Source: DASRJG01 sp032124015 (lineage in GTDB: Bacteria > Acidobacteriota > Polarisedimenticolia > Polarisedimenticolales > DASRJG01). From it: 16,395 nt of DNA. Every line of letters starts with the position of its first letter. Within the stretch, counting starts at the first letter, position 1. Made by a program: the position numbers and the translations under genes. Of this stretch, positions 1 to 7,745 are shown piece by piece. Where the stretch lies: assembly GCA_032124015.1 (NCBI GenBank), contig JAQBEH010000156.1, positions 1 through 16,395 of the forward strand, given 5' to 3'. The notes under the pieces were generated by a model. It was not told where the DNA came from, made no database searches, and was given only the letters and a program-made list of their open reading frames with translations.

Positions 1-51
1 GCCACGGAAGAACGTTTTGTGGACGTTGCGAACCTGAACCAACGCTTCCAT
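1..51 (-). CDS. ABC transporter ATP-binding protein, N-terminal fragment
   Basis: Only the first 17 codons lie in the window. They read MEALVQVRNVHKTFFRG, the usual opening of a MacB/LolD-type ATPase, where a strand of form V-x-V-x-x-V-x-K-x-F precedes the Walker A motif. The start is supported by a Shine-Dalgarno-like TAAGGAGA about nine bases upstream, beginning inside the adaptor gene's stop codon. The gene follows the adaptor gene by 14 bases, so the two are probably co-transcribed as part of a MacAB-type exporter. The Walker motifs lie outside the window, so the family call rests on the N-terminal pattern and the neighbour. Confidence 0.7.
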   Translation of the reverse strand, partial: MEALVQVRNVHKTFFRG

Positions 52-65
52 CGTCTGCTCTCTCC

Positions 66-1310
66 TTACTCTTGCTTGCGTTCCGCGACGACCACGCCCG
101 CCGCCAGCTCGGCCGGGCCTTCGAGCACGACGCGCTCGCCGTCCGCGAGGCCCGCGACGATCTCAACGGGATCTCCGCTGCCCGCGCCCACCGTAACCGC
201 ACGACGCTCCAGCTTGGCGTCGGGGCCGACCACGAGGACGAACTCATTCCCTTGGGAGCCCCGAAGGGCCGAGCGGCCCACGCGAACGACGCGCGCGCGC
301 GCCGCCGCTGAATCCGCGGGGGCAACGGCGTCGGCCAGGAACGCGACCTTGATTCCCATGTCCGGGAGAATGCGCGGGTCGAGCGTGTCGAACGCGATGC
401 GCACCGTCACCGTGGCCTTCTGGCGGTCCGCGGCCGGGATCGTCGTGATTACGGTCGCCGGGATCGCCCAGTCACGGTAGGCGTCGAGCGTGGCCAGCAC
501 CTTCTGCCCGGGTTCCACGCGTTGGATGTAGGCCTCGTTGACGTCGACCTCGATTTCGAGCGAGGTCATGTCGACGATCGTTGAAATCCCCGTCCGTGTG
601 AAGCCGCCCCCCGCGGACATCGGGGAGATGATCTCGCCGGGTTGGGCGTTCTTCGAGATCGCAACCCCGGCGAAGGGCGCGCGAATGACCGTGTCATCCA
701 CGTACTGCCTCTGAATGTCGACCTCGCGCTCCGCGGTATTGACGCGCTGCCGCTGCGTCGCGAGTTGCGCCTCGAGCACGTTGACCTCGGCCTCGACCGC
801 GTCCCAGTCGGCCTTGGACGAGACGCCGCCGGCGACCAGATCGCGCACGCGGGCCTTGCGGATCGAAGCCTCGTGCAGCCGCGCATCGGTCTCGTCGATC
901 AACAGGCGGGCCGCCTCGAGTTGCGCTTCGGACAGCGCCAAGGCTTGGCGAGCCTGGCTCGCGTCGAGGCGGGCCAGGATCTGATCCTTCTCGACCTTCA
1001 TCCCTTCTTCGACCAGAACCTCGATGACCTTGCCCGTGAATTTCGAGGAGACCGTCGCTTGACGTCGCGCCGTGACGTACCCCGAGGCGTTGAGGACGGA
1101 CGACGCGCCGGCCGAGGCCGCGGTGGCCGCCTCGACGGTCGTCGTGCGCACGAGCACGGCCCTCGGGCGGAGCATGAACCACGCAGCCATAGCCACGAGA
1201 AGGACGACGATCACGCCGAGCCCTATCTTGAGCCCGAGCCCGGAGGACGGCGGTTCCTGCCCCCGGTCGATCTTCAGCGCGTTCAGCTTTTCCTGGAGGT
1301 CAGACGCCAT
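66..1310 (-). CDS. MacA/HlyD-family periplasmic adaptor (membrane fusion) protein
   Basis: This 414-residue protein should link an inner-membrane exporter to an outer-membrane channel. A short cytoplasmic N-terminus is followed by one membrane helix at about residues 26-47. A lipoyl/barrel-sandwich half comes next, with the typical ASGYVTARRQATVSSKFTGK stretch near residue 75. A long helical hairpin rich in Ala, Glu, Gln and Arg spans roughly residues 115-205. The second lipoyl half follows (VIRAPFAGVA), then beta-barrel and membrane-proximal domains (DLADGERVV-like end). The ABC ATPase fragment immediately downstream favours a MacAB-type ABC exporter over an RND pump. No clear Shine-Dalgarno precedes the ATG, but the first residues fit the family. 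The gene lies 55 bases after the OPT gene, so it may share that transcript. The substrate cannot be read from the sequence. Confidence 0.88.
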   Translation of the reverse strand: MASDLQEKLNALKIDRGQEPPSSGLGLKIGLGVIVVLLVAMAAWFMLRPRAVLVRTTTVEAATAASAGASSVLNASGYVTARRQATVSSKFTGKVIEVLVEEGMKVEKDQILARLDASQARQALALSEAQLEAARLLIDETDARLHEASIRKARVRDLVAGGVSSKADWDAVEAEVNVLEAQLATQRQRVNTAEREVDIQRQYVDDTVIRAPFAGVAISKNAQPGEIISPMSAGGGFTRTGISTIVDMTSLEIEVDVNEAYIQRVEPGQKVLATLDAYRDWAIPATVITTIPAADRQKATVTVRIAFDTLDPRILPDMGIKVAFLADAVAPADSAAARARVVRVGRSALRGSQGNEFVLVVGPDAKLERRAVTVGAGSGDPVEIVAGLADGERVVLEGPAELAAGVVVAERKQE

Positions 1311-1365
1311 GGCCGAAAGAGACTACGCGACCGACCGCTCGGGGGCAATGGGAGACCGGCCCCGC

Positions 1366-3180
1366 CTACTTGGCCAGCACCCCGGCGACGATGAGTAGTG
1401 CGACCGCGACGCCCATCAGGCTCTCACCCGCGATCAACCCGGAGCTCACCGGGACGATGTAGCGCTCCGCGAACGCCGGCCTCTTGAGCCGCAGCACCTC
1501 GGCGATGAGCCCGCCGGCGAACATCGCAATGGCATTGCTTCCGGGGATGACCATCGAGATGCCGAGACCCGAAGGAGACGGGACCAACCGCTTCAGCCGC
1601 GACGGCGCGAATTTCTCGAGCAGCGCGAGCGACACGCCCAAGGCCAGGCCGACGAGGATGCCCGACCTGGCGGTGGAATCGAGGGCGCCCACACCATGGG
1701 CGAACGCCTCGGAAACGCCGGCCCAGACCAGGCACGACGGGGCGGGCCACGCCTCGGTCCCGAGCATCGCGGGGTCGGGTATCAGGATGTTGAACGCGGG
1801 CACGACCACCGCGGCCCCGGCGACCACACCCAGCAGCTGCGCGCGGAACTGCGCGCGCGGGTCTCCTCCGAGCAGCCATCCGGTCTTGAGCGTCGTGAGC
1901 AGATCCGCGGCGTGCAGGCCGATCCCGCCGGTGACGTTGGCGCTCATGATGTTGCCGGGGACGTTCCCCGGCGTGATGATCCCGTACAAGAGTTGGGTCA
2001 CCGGGCCCAACGCCTTGGTCGGGGTGATGTCGGTGTCGCCGGTGACGCGCGCGGCCACGAAACCCATCACCATCGCGAGGGGCACGGCGATCAGGCCGGC
2101 CCAGAGCGGGATCTGGAACAACCACGCCATCAGCGCGACGACGACGGGGGTGAGGGCGATGAACCCGGCGGGGAACCACCAGCCCGGACACTCGATGCGC
2201 TCGATCGGATGCTCTTCGCCTTTTCGTCCGATACCGAGGGTCGTGGCCATGCCCGAGAAAGCCCTCCCGATGCTTCGCCAGTCGAGGGCGAACGTCGTGA
2301 TTCCGGAAGCGACGAGGATCGCCGCGCCGGGCCAGACCGTCCAGCCGACGATCGCCTTGTAGCTGACAGTTTTTATGAGCCCGTTGGCGGCGAGGGCGGG
2401 GGCGAGCACCGCATAGGTCAGGATGCCCCCCAACAGCATCGACCACGCCGTGCGGAAACTCATCAAAGCGCCGGCCCCGACGAGCACGACCTCGGTTTTG
2501 AGAGCGATCGTCCATTCGGCGGCCTTGCGCCCGGCGATCGACAACGGAACCGGAAACGACGCCGGCACGTTGAACGGCATCCACGCGGCCTTCGCGTCCC
2601 TCACCCACGTCAGCGCGGCCGCGAACAAGGCCGCGTATCCGAGAGCCTTGGATTGGCGCGTCCCCTCGCTGCCTCCGGACGTGCCGTGAATCGTTCGGAT
2701 CGTCTCGGCGGTTGCCGTGCCGGTCGGAAACACCAGCCCTTCTTTGTTGATCAGCTGGCGCTTGATCGGGATGGCCGCGAAGACGCCCAAGGCGGCGATC
2801 GCCCCGAACCAGAACACCATCGGCAGGAGGTCCGGGCGCACCGTCGTCGTCATGAGGAGGGCGCCGAACGCGGCCATGTTGCCGCCGCCGGTCATATAGC
2901 CGGCTCCCGATGCGACCGTCGTCAACGCGTTGTTTTCGAGCGCGGTCAGAGGCGTTTTCGTGATGCGCGCCGCCTCGAGCATGCGGAAGAAGGCGAAGGC
3001 GAGAATCGCCGCCGTGATCGTCACGCCCATCGACCAGCCCGTCTTGAAAAAGACGTAGAGGTTCGAGAGGCACATCACGGCGCCGATCGCCATCCCGACG
3101 ACGATCGCGCGCAACGTCAGCTGCGGCACGCCCGCCTGATAGGTGTGATTCAGCCAGTGGGTTTCGCGGTCTTCGGTCAT
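1366..3180 (-). CDS. OPT-family oligopeptide/metal-chelate transporter
   Basis: A 604-residue, very hydrophobic protein with about 14 predicted membrane segments, a usual size for bacterial OPT permeases. Family-like signatures include GYMTGGGNMAAFGAL near residue 95, CPGWWFPAGF in the middle, and GGDPRAQFRAQLLG near residue 440, which matches the conserved P-R-x-Q-F-x-A-Q-L-x-G block. OPT proteins import peptides, glutathione derivatives or metal-chelator complexes by proton coupling; the substrate here is unknown. The start is well supported by AGGAG six bases upstream of the ATG. The gene begins 9 bases after the universal stress protein gene, which in turn abuts mntH, so the three genes look like one operon. 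That context makes a metal or metal-chelate substrate a reasonable inference. Confidence 0.9.
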   Translation of the reverse strand: MTEDRETHWLNHTYQAGVPQLTLRAIVVGMAIGAVMCLSNLYVFFKTGWSMGVTITAAILAFAFFRMLEAARITKTPLTALENNALTTVASGAGYMTGGGNMAAFGALLMTTTVRPDLLPMVFWFGAIAALGVFAAIPIKRQLINKEGLVFPTGTATAETIRTIHGTSGGSEGTRQSKALGYAALFAAALTWVRDAKAAWMPFNVPASFPVPLSIAGRKAAEWTIALKTEVVLVGAGALMSFRTAWSMLLGGILTYAVLAPALAANGLIKTVSYKAIVGWTVWPGAAILVASGITTFALDWRSIGRAFSGMATTLGIGRKGEEHPIERIECPGWWFPAGFIALTPVVVALMAWLFQIPLWAGLIAVPLAMVMGFVAARVTGDTDITPTKALGPVTQLLYGIITPGNVPGNIMSANVTGGIGLHAADLLTTLKTGWLLGGDPRAQFRAQLLGVVAGAAVVVPAFNILIPDPAMLGTEAWPAPSCLVWAGVSEAFAHGVGALDSTARSGILVGLALGVSLALLEKFAPSRLKRLVPSPSGLGISMVIPGSNAIAMFAGGLIAEVLRLKRPAFAERYIVPVSSGLIAGESLMGVAVALLIVAGVLAK

Positions 3181-3189
3181 CCGGAGCTC

Positions 3190-3609
3190 CTAAGCGCGCA
3201 GCAAGAGGACGGGGATCTGGACCGTGTGCCGTACCCGGCTTGCGGTCGAGCCGTAGATGAGGTCGCCCAAGAAGCGGTGGCCGTGGGTGCTCATGGCGAT
3301 CAGGTCGGCGCCGGTTTCTTTCGCGAGCCGCACGATGGCGTCCGCCGGTTCGCCGACCAGAAGCACGGCCTGGGCCGGTATGCCGGCCTCGACGAAACGG
3401 GACCGCACACGCTCGAGATACTCGCGGTCTTCCCGCATCTCCCGGGATTCCGCAAGGTTCAACTGGTTCAGGTTGCGCGCGACCCAACCGTCGGCCACGT
3501 GGACGAGCACCAGCTCGCTTTGCATCAGCCGAGCGAGCGGCTCGATGTGGGCGAGGATCGCCTCGTCGGTGCGGCTGTTCTCGAGCGTGACCAGAATTTT
3601 GCGGTACAT
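3190..3609 (-). CDS. Universal stress protein (UspA family)
   Basis: A 139-residue single-domain USP: the N-terminal strand YRKILVTLENS, the middle strand SELVLVHVAD, and the C-terminal ADLIAMSTHGHRFLGDLIYG with terminal VPVLLL-like strand QIPVLLLRA. ATP-binding USPs use a G-2x-G-9x-G(S/T) pattern. Here the first Gly (G110) and the final G120-S121 are present, but the second Gly position is Phe113, so nucleotide binding may be weak or absent, as in E. coli UspA. I chose the ATG at 3609 because GGAG lies seven bases upstream. A TTG two codons earlier would sit too close to that site. The start falls two bases after the mntH stop, implying translational coupling and perhaps a regulatory role for the USP on the metal transporter. 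Confidence 0.88.
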   Translation of the reverse strand: MYRKILVTLENSRTDEAILAHIEPLARLMQSELVLVHVADGWVARNLNQLNLAESREMREDREYLERVRSRFVEAGIPAQAVLLVGEPADAIVRLAKETGADLIAMSTHGHRFLGDLIYGSTASRVRHTVQIPVLLLRA

Positions 3610-3611
3610 CG

Positions 3612-4988
3612 TCAATCTCCGCGGTAAAAGTAGCGGACCCAGATCGCAAAGGCGGCCGACACGCCCACAATGATCGCCATCCAGCCCGCGCCGAGCGTCT
3701 CAAAAAGCAGGTAGAGGTTGAGCGACGCGATCAACGTGCACATCGCATAGCCGACGATTTTGACGGAGAGCGAGTTGGCGAACTCGCCCATCAACTTGTG
3801 ATCGGACGTGAACGCCATGAGCGGAAAAATCGCGAACGACAGCTGCATCGACAGCACGACCTGCGAGAAGATCAGCAGTTCGACCGTGTTCCTGCCGCCC
3901 GAAGCACTGATCAAGAAGACCGCCGGCACGATGGCCAGCAAGCGGGTGATCAGCCGGCGGAGCCAGGGACGGATCCGGATGTTGAGAAAGCCCTCCATCA
4001 CGATCTGACCGGCGAGAGTGCCCGTGATGGTCGAGGACTGGCCCGAGGCGAGCAGGGCGACGGCGAACGCGGTCGAGGCGATCGGCGCGCCCAACAGAGG
4101 CGCCAGGAGTCGATGCGCATCCTCCAATTCGCTGACGTCGAACTGTCCGGCGCGGTGAAAGACCGCGGCCGCAACGACCAGGATCGCGGCGTTGACGAAG
4201 AAGGCGGCGCCCAAGGCCACGATGGTGTCGATTGTGTTGTAGCGGATGGCCAGGCGCTTTCCCTTGCTGGTTTTTTCGATGTCGCGGGTCTGGACGAGCG
4301 CGGTGTGCAAATAGAGGTTGTGAGGCATGACGGTGGCACCCAGGATGCCGAGCGCGATGTAGAACGCCTCGGCGTTGGGGATCGTCGGCACGACGAGCCC
4401 GGTCGCGAGCGCCCCCCACTCCGGCCGCGACAGGAAGACCTCGATCGCGAAGCACCCCGCCACGGTGGTCACCAGGGTGATGACGATTGCCTCGATCTTG
4501 CGGAAGCCGAAGTGCATCGCGGCGAGCAGCAGCATGACGTCGAATCCGGTGATCACGACGCCCACAATCAGCGGAATACCGAACAGCAGGTTGAGCGCGA
4601 CCGCCGAGCCGACCACCTCGGCCAGATCGCAAGCGATGATCGCGATCTCGCACAGGAACCACAAGACGTACGCGACCGGCTTCGAATACTGATCGCGGCA
4701 GGCTTGGGCGAGATCGCGCCCGCCGGCGACGCCCAGCCGCACGCACAGCGTCTGAAGGAACATCGCCATCAGGTTCGATAGAAGGACCACCCACAGGAGG
4801 GCGTAGCCGAACTTGGCGCCGCCGGCGAGGTCGGTCGCCCAGTTGCCGGGGTCCATGTAGCCGACGGAAACCAGATAACCCGGACCGGCGAACGCGAGGA
4901 ACCGTCTCAGCCAGCCGCCGATGCCATTGACGCGAACGCTGCCGTGAACCTCGGGCAGGGAGAGGCTGGGCGTGGGGTCCGGCTTCAT
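3612..4988 (-). CDS. mntH: Nramp-family divalent metal ion transporter
   Basis: A 458-residue proton-coupled Mn2+/Fe2+ importer of the inner membrane with about 11 helices. The two unwound-helix motifs that bind metal in Nramp proteins are intact: D46-P-G-N49 in TM1 (YMDPGNWATD) and A218-x-x-M221-P-H-N in TM6 (GATVMPHNLYLHTAL). Other family blocks include CDLAEVVGSAVALNLLFGIP near residue 120 and ASGQSSTITGTLAGQ near residue 340. The open frame continues to 5168, but the extra 60 residues are Arg-rich and unlike any Nramp N-terminus, and they would overlap the divergent gene at 5122. The ATG at 4988 gives the normal length. No strong Shine-Dalgarno precedes it. This is the first gene of the mntH-USP-OPT group. 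Mn2+ versus Fe2+ preference cannot be decided. Confidence 0.92.
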   Translation of the reverse strand: MKPDPTPSLSLPEVHGSVRVNGIGGWLRRFLAFAGPGYLVSVGYMDPGNWATDLAGGAKFGYALLWVVLLSNLMAMFLQTLCVRLGVAGGRDLAQACRDQYSKPVAYVLWFLCEIAIIACDLAEVVGSAVALNLLFGIPLIVGVVITGFDVMLLLAAMHFGFRKIEAIVITLVTTVAGCFAIEVFLSRPEWGALATGLVVPTIPNAEAFYIALGILGATVMPHNLYLHTALVQTRDIEKTSKGKRLAIRYNTIDTIVALGAAFFVNAAILVVAAAVFHRAGQFDVSELEDAHRLLAPLLGAPIASTAFAVALLASGQSSTITGTLAGQIVMEGFLNIRIRPWLRRLITRLLAIVPAVFLISASGGRNTVELLIFSQVVLSMQLSFAIFPLMAFTSDHKLMGEFANSLSVKIVGYAMCTLIASLNLYLLFETLGAGWMAIIVGVSAAFAIWVRYFYRGD

Positions 4989-5080
4989 GTCGCGATTATT
5001 GAACACATCAGGGGCGGAGCGGGTACGATTTCGACCGGAACCGGCGTGCCGGCGCTTGCCCTGGGTCCAGCGGACACCCG

Positions 5081-5089
5081 TGCTATGTT
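5081..5089 (+). promoter_or_regulatory. Possible extended -10 promoter element for the TPR membrane-protein gene
   Basis: TGCTATGTT matches an extended -10 box (TGnTATnnT). It sits 33 bases before the ATG at 5122 in the 133-base divergent gap between mntH and the TPR gene. No good -35 box stands at 16-18 bases, which extended -10 promoters can tolerate. On the other strand an AT-rich AATAAT lies only six bases before the mntH ATG. If it is a -10 box, mntH mRNA would be nearly leaderless. Both are sequence-pattern guesses. Confidence 0.35.
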
Positions 5090-5121
5090 CGCGCGGCCCA
5101 CGACGGGGTCGATGAGTTCGC

Positions 5122-7116
5122 ATGACCGGAGCCGCAAGCACAGCGAATCCCCAGGCCTTCTCGTCCATCCGTGGCGTTCGGCTCGGGCTGTCGCTGCTCC
5201 TCGTTGCCCTGACCCTTCTGGCCTATGCGCCCGCGATGCAAGGCGGGTTCGTCTGGGATGACGACGACTACGTCACGGAAAACGCCAACCTCCGTTCGCT
5301 TCAAGGCCTGCAGCGGATCTGGTTCGAGCTGGGGGCCGTGCCGCAGTACTACCCCATCGTCCACACCAGCTTCTGGGTCGAATACCACCTCTGGGGATCG
5401 CGCCCGCTGGGCTTCCATCTCACAAACGTCCTCCTTCATGCGTTGAACGGGCTCATCCTCTGGGAGTTGCTCCGGCGCCTCAGAGTTCCCGGAGCATGGG
5501 TGGCGGCGGCCCTCTTCGTGCTGCACCCGATTCAAGTCGAGTCGGTGGCCTGGGTGACCGAGCGCAAGAACGTGCTGTCGGGGACGTTCTACCTCCTCGC
5601 GGCGCTGATGTACCTCGGCGGCCGCGACCAGAACGACGATGCGGGGGATGCGGGGCCCGGCCGTGCGCGATACGCCGCCACGGTCCTGCTCTTCCTGTGC
5701 GCCCTGTTGAGCAAGTCGGTCACGGCCACGCTCCCGGCGGCCATCGGCGTCGTCTTGTGGTTTCAGCGCGGCCGCCTCGGTCGGCGAGACGTCCTCCGGC
5801 TCGCGGCGATGATCCCCTTCGGCATTGCGGCAGGCGCTCTCACGTCCTGGATGGAGAGGTACATCGTCGGCGCCACCGGGCCCGAATGGGCGCTTTCTCC
5901 ACTCGATCGTTTGATCGTCGCCGGACGCGCGTTTTGGTTCTATCTGGGGAAGCTGGCGTGGCCGCACCCGCTGACATTCATCTATCCGCGGTGGGACCTC
6001 GCGGGTGCTTCACCCGCGATGCTCCTCGTCCCCGCCGCCGCGCTCTTGCTGTTGTTGGCGCTCTGGTTCGCGCGAGGGCGCATCGGACGAGGCCCGCTAG
6101 CGGCGGCTTTGCTCTTCGCGGGAACGCTCGCCCCCGCGCTCGGCTTCGTCAACGTCTACCCGATGCGGTTCTCGTTCGTGGCGGATCACTTCGCCTACCT
6201 CTCCGTGATCGGACCGCTTGCCCTCGTTGCGGCGACCGTCGTCACGGTGCTCGGCAGGTACCGAACCCGCCTTCCCGCGCTCGCGCCGGGGCTGGCCGTT
6301 CTTGTCCTCGGGATCTTAGGAGCGCTCACGTGGCAACGAGGGTACGCGTACGCGGATGAGGAGACGCTCTGGCGGGATACGCTGCGCAAGAACTCGAGTT
6401 CCTTCATCGCGAACGGCAACCTGGGAGGGATCTTGCTTCAGCGCGGCGAACTCGAGCCGGCGGCGGATCTCTTCCAGACGGCGCTCCGTTCGAAGCCGGA
6501 CTTCCCGGAGGGACTCGACAACCTCGGTATCGTGAAACAGCATCAAGGGAAAATCGACGAAGCCATCGCGTTGTTTCATGAGGCGCTGAGATGGAACCCG
6601 AAATTCGCGAACACGCACAACAACTTGGGGATCGTGTTGGCGCAACAGGGAAGATCGTCCGAGGCCTTGGACCGTTTCCGAGAGGCGGTCCGGATCCGGC
6701 CCTCCTTTGCCGACGCGCACCAGAACCTCGGACTGACGCTCGAGGGACTGGGACGAACCGCTGACGCCGTCGCGGAGTACCGCGAGGCGCTGCGGTGGGC
6801 CCCCGACAAGCCCGACGTCGAGAGACGACTGGCGTGGATTCTCGCCACCGATCCCGACCCGCGGGTGAGAAACGGCGCCGAAGCCGTGCGTTTCGCGGAG
6901 GCGGCCGTCTCGGCGCCCGGCTTCAGGGACGCTCGGACCGTGGATGTCCTGGCTGCGGCCTACGCGGAGGCGGGGCGCTTCTCCGAGGCGGTGATTGCGG
7001 AGGAGCAAGCCTTGGCCCTGGTGAGAGCGTCGACGGGCGGCGAGACGGATCCACGCGGGGAGGAGCGCCTCTCCCTCTACCGCGAGGGACGCGCGTTCCG
7101 GAGCCGGGCGGAGTGA
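5122..7116 (+). CDS. Multi-pass membrane protein with C-terminal TPR repeats, TMTC/PMT-like (GT-C fold)
   Basis: This 664-residue protein has two halves. Residues about 20-420 contain some ten hydrophobic segments. The first periplasmic loop carries FVWDDDDYV (Asp46-49), the acidic position expected for GT-C glycosyltransferases. HPIQVESVAWVTERKNVLSG, near residue 135, closely resembles the loop of TMTC proteins, which transfer mannose from a lipid donor to protein Ser/Thr. From Asn424 to about residue 562 there are four consecutive 34-residue TPRs (NLG...G...A...F..AL..P pattern), followed by one or two weaker helical repeats to the end. TPRs would bind a partner or acceptor protein. Enzymatic activity is inferred by resemblance and not proven. 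The gene stands alone on the plus strand and ends 6 bases from kynB, tail to tail. Confidence 0.82.
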   Translation: MTGAASTANPQAFSSIRGVRLGLSLLLVALTLLAYAPAMQGGFVWDDDDYVTENANLRSLQGLQRIWFELGAVPQYYPIVHTSFWVEYHLWGSRPLGFHLTNVLLHALNGLILWELLRRLRVPGAWVAAALFVLHPIQVESVAWVTERKNVLSGTFYLLAALMYLGGRDQNDDAGDAGPGRARYAATVLLFLCALLSKSVTATLPAAIGVVLWFQRGRLGRRDVLRLAAMIPFGIAAGALTSWMERYIVGATGPEWALSPLDRLIVAGRAFWFYLGKLAWPHPLTFIYPRWDLAGASPAMLLVPAAALLLLLALWFARGRIGRGPLAAALLFAGTLAPALGFVNVYPMRFSFVADHFAYLSVIGPLALVAATVVTVLGRYRTRLPALAPGLAVLVLGILGALTWQRGYAYADEETLWRDTLRKNSSSFIANGNLGGILLQRGELEPAADLFQTALRSKPDFPEGLDNLGIVKQHQGKIDEAIALFHEALRWNPKFANTHNNLGIVLAQQGRSSEALDRFREAVRIRPSFADAHQNLGLTLEGLGRTADAVAEYREALRWAPDKPDVERRLAWILATDPDPRVRNGAEAVRFAEAAVSAPGFRDARTVDVLAAAYAEAGRFSEAVIAEEQALALVRASTGGETDPRGEERLSLYREGRAFRSRAE

Positions 7117-7122
7117 GTCCGT

Positions 7123-7740
7123 CTAGAAGGTCCGCAGCACCGCTCGGACCGGGCTCGCGTCGAAGCCGTCGAGCTTGAGGGGCAGGGCGATCAGTTCGTA
7201 TTCCCCCTCAGGCACGTGCGCCAGGACGAGACCTTCGAGGATCGCCATGTCGTGCGTTAGGAAACGAGCGTGCGCCACGAGTTGTTTCGCGGAGTAGAGG
7301 TCGACGCTGGGCGTGTCGATGCCGACGAGTCTTGTGCCGCGGTCGTGAAGCAGGTCGACGGTTTCCGGTTCGAGGGCGACGAAGTCCTCGTTGAAGGCGT
7401 ACGGGTCGGGGTAGCTGCCGGTGGCGATGAGCACGCGCTCGGCGCCGAGATCTGCCGGAATCGCCGAGGGCGGAATGCGCGTCCCGCGCGCCGCCGGAAT
7501 CCGGACGACGCGGCACCTCCCGAGATAGAGGTCGAGCGATCGGGACTCGATCGAGGCGGCGGCTCGCCCGTAGTGGCTCGGGGCGTCGGCGTGCGCTCCC
7601 AGGTGAACCGTGGCGCGCAACGTCGAGAGCGTTATGTTGTCGCCGCGCTTCAGGTCGGCGAGCACTTCGCGCGCGGGGGGCGTGTCGCCCGGCCAGACCG
7701 CAAGGGCGGCGGTAACGGCGGGGGTGATGTCGTAGAGCAA
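7123..7740 (-). CDS. kynB: Kynurenine formamidase (N-formylkynurenine hydrolase)
   Basis: A 205-residue member of the KynB/cyclase metal-dependent hydrolase family. It hydrolyses N-formyl-L-kynurenine to kynurenine and formate. The family opening LYDITPAV and VWPGDTP is present, as is the metal motif H46-x3-H50-x-D52-x3-H56 (HLGAHADAPSHY). A later His and Glu in FLTHDMAILEG complete the usual site. The frame is open upstream, but the residues before Leu-Tyr-Asp do not look like KynB and overlap the desaturase. TTG at 7740, five bases after the desaturase stop, gives the canonical N-terminus and normal length. It is the last gene of the kyn operon. A weak hairpin overlaps its 3' end at the convergent junction. 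Function is secure from both motif and context; the TTG start is less so. Confidence 0.93.
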   Translation of the reverse strand: MLYDITPAVTAALAVWPGDTPPAREVLADLKRGDNITLSTLRATVHLGAHADAPSHYGRAAASIESRSLDLYLGRCRVVRIPAARGTRIPPSAIPADLGAERVLIATGSYPDPYAFNEDFVALEPETVDLLHDRGTRLVGIDTPSVDLYSAKQLVAHARFLTHDMAILEGLVLAHVPEGEYELIALPLKLDGFDASPVRAVLRTF

Positions 7741-7745
7741 GCCGT

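Noticed and set aside
1696..3627. Long plus-strand open frame opposite the OPT and USP genes
   Set aside because: Its translation is Arg-, Asp- and Gly-rich without a domain, a typical antisense shadow of high-GC genes. The minus strand encodes recognisable OPT and USP proteins.
4989..5168. N-terminal extension of mntH by 60 codons
   Set aside because: It is Arg-rich and unlike Nramp N-termini, and it overlaps the start of the divergent TPR gene. The ATG at 4988 gives the family length.
7129..7150. GGTCCG-10-CGGACC hairpin at the convergent end of the TPR gene and kynB
   Set aside because: Six-base GC arms, no T-tract, and it lies mostly inside the kynB coding end. Not enough for a terminator call.
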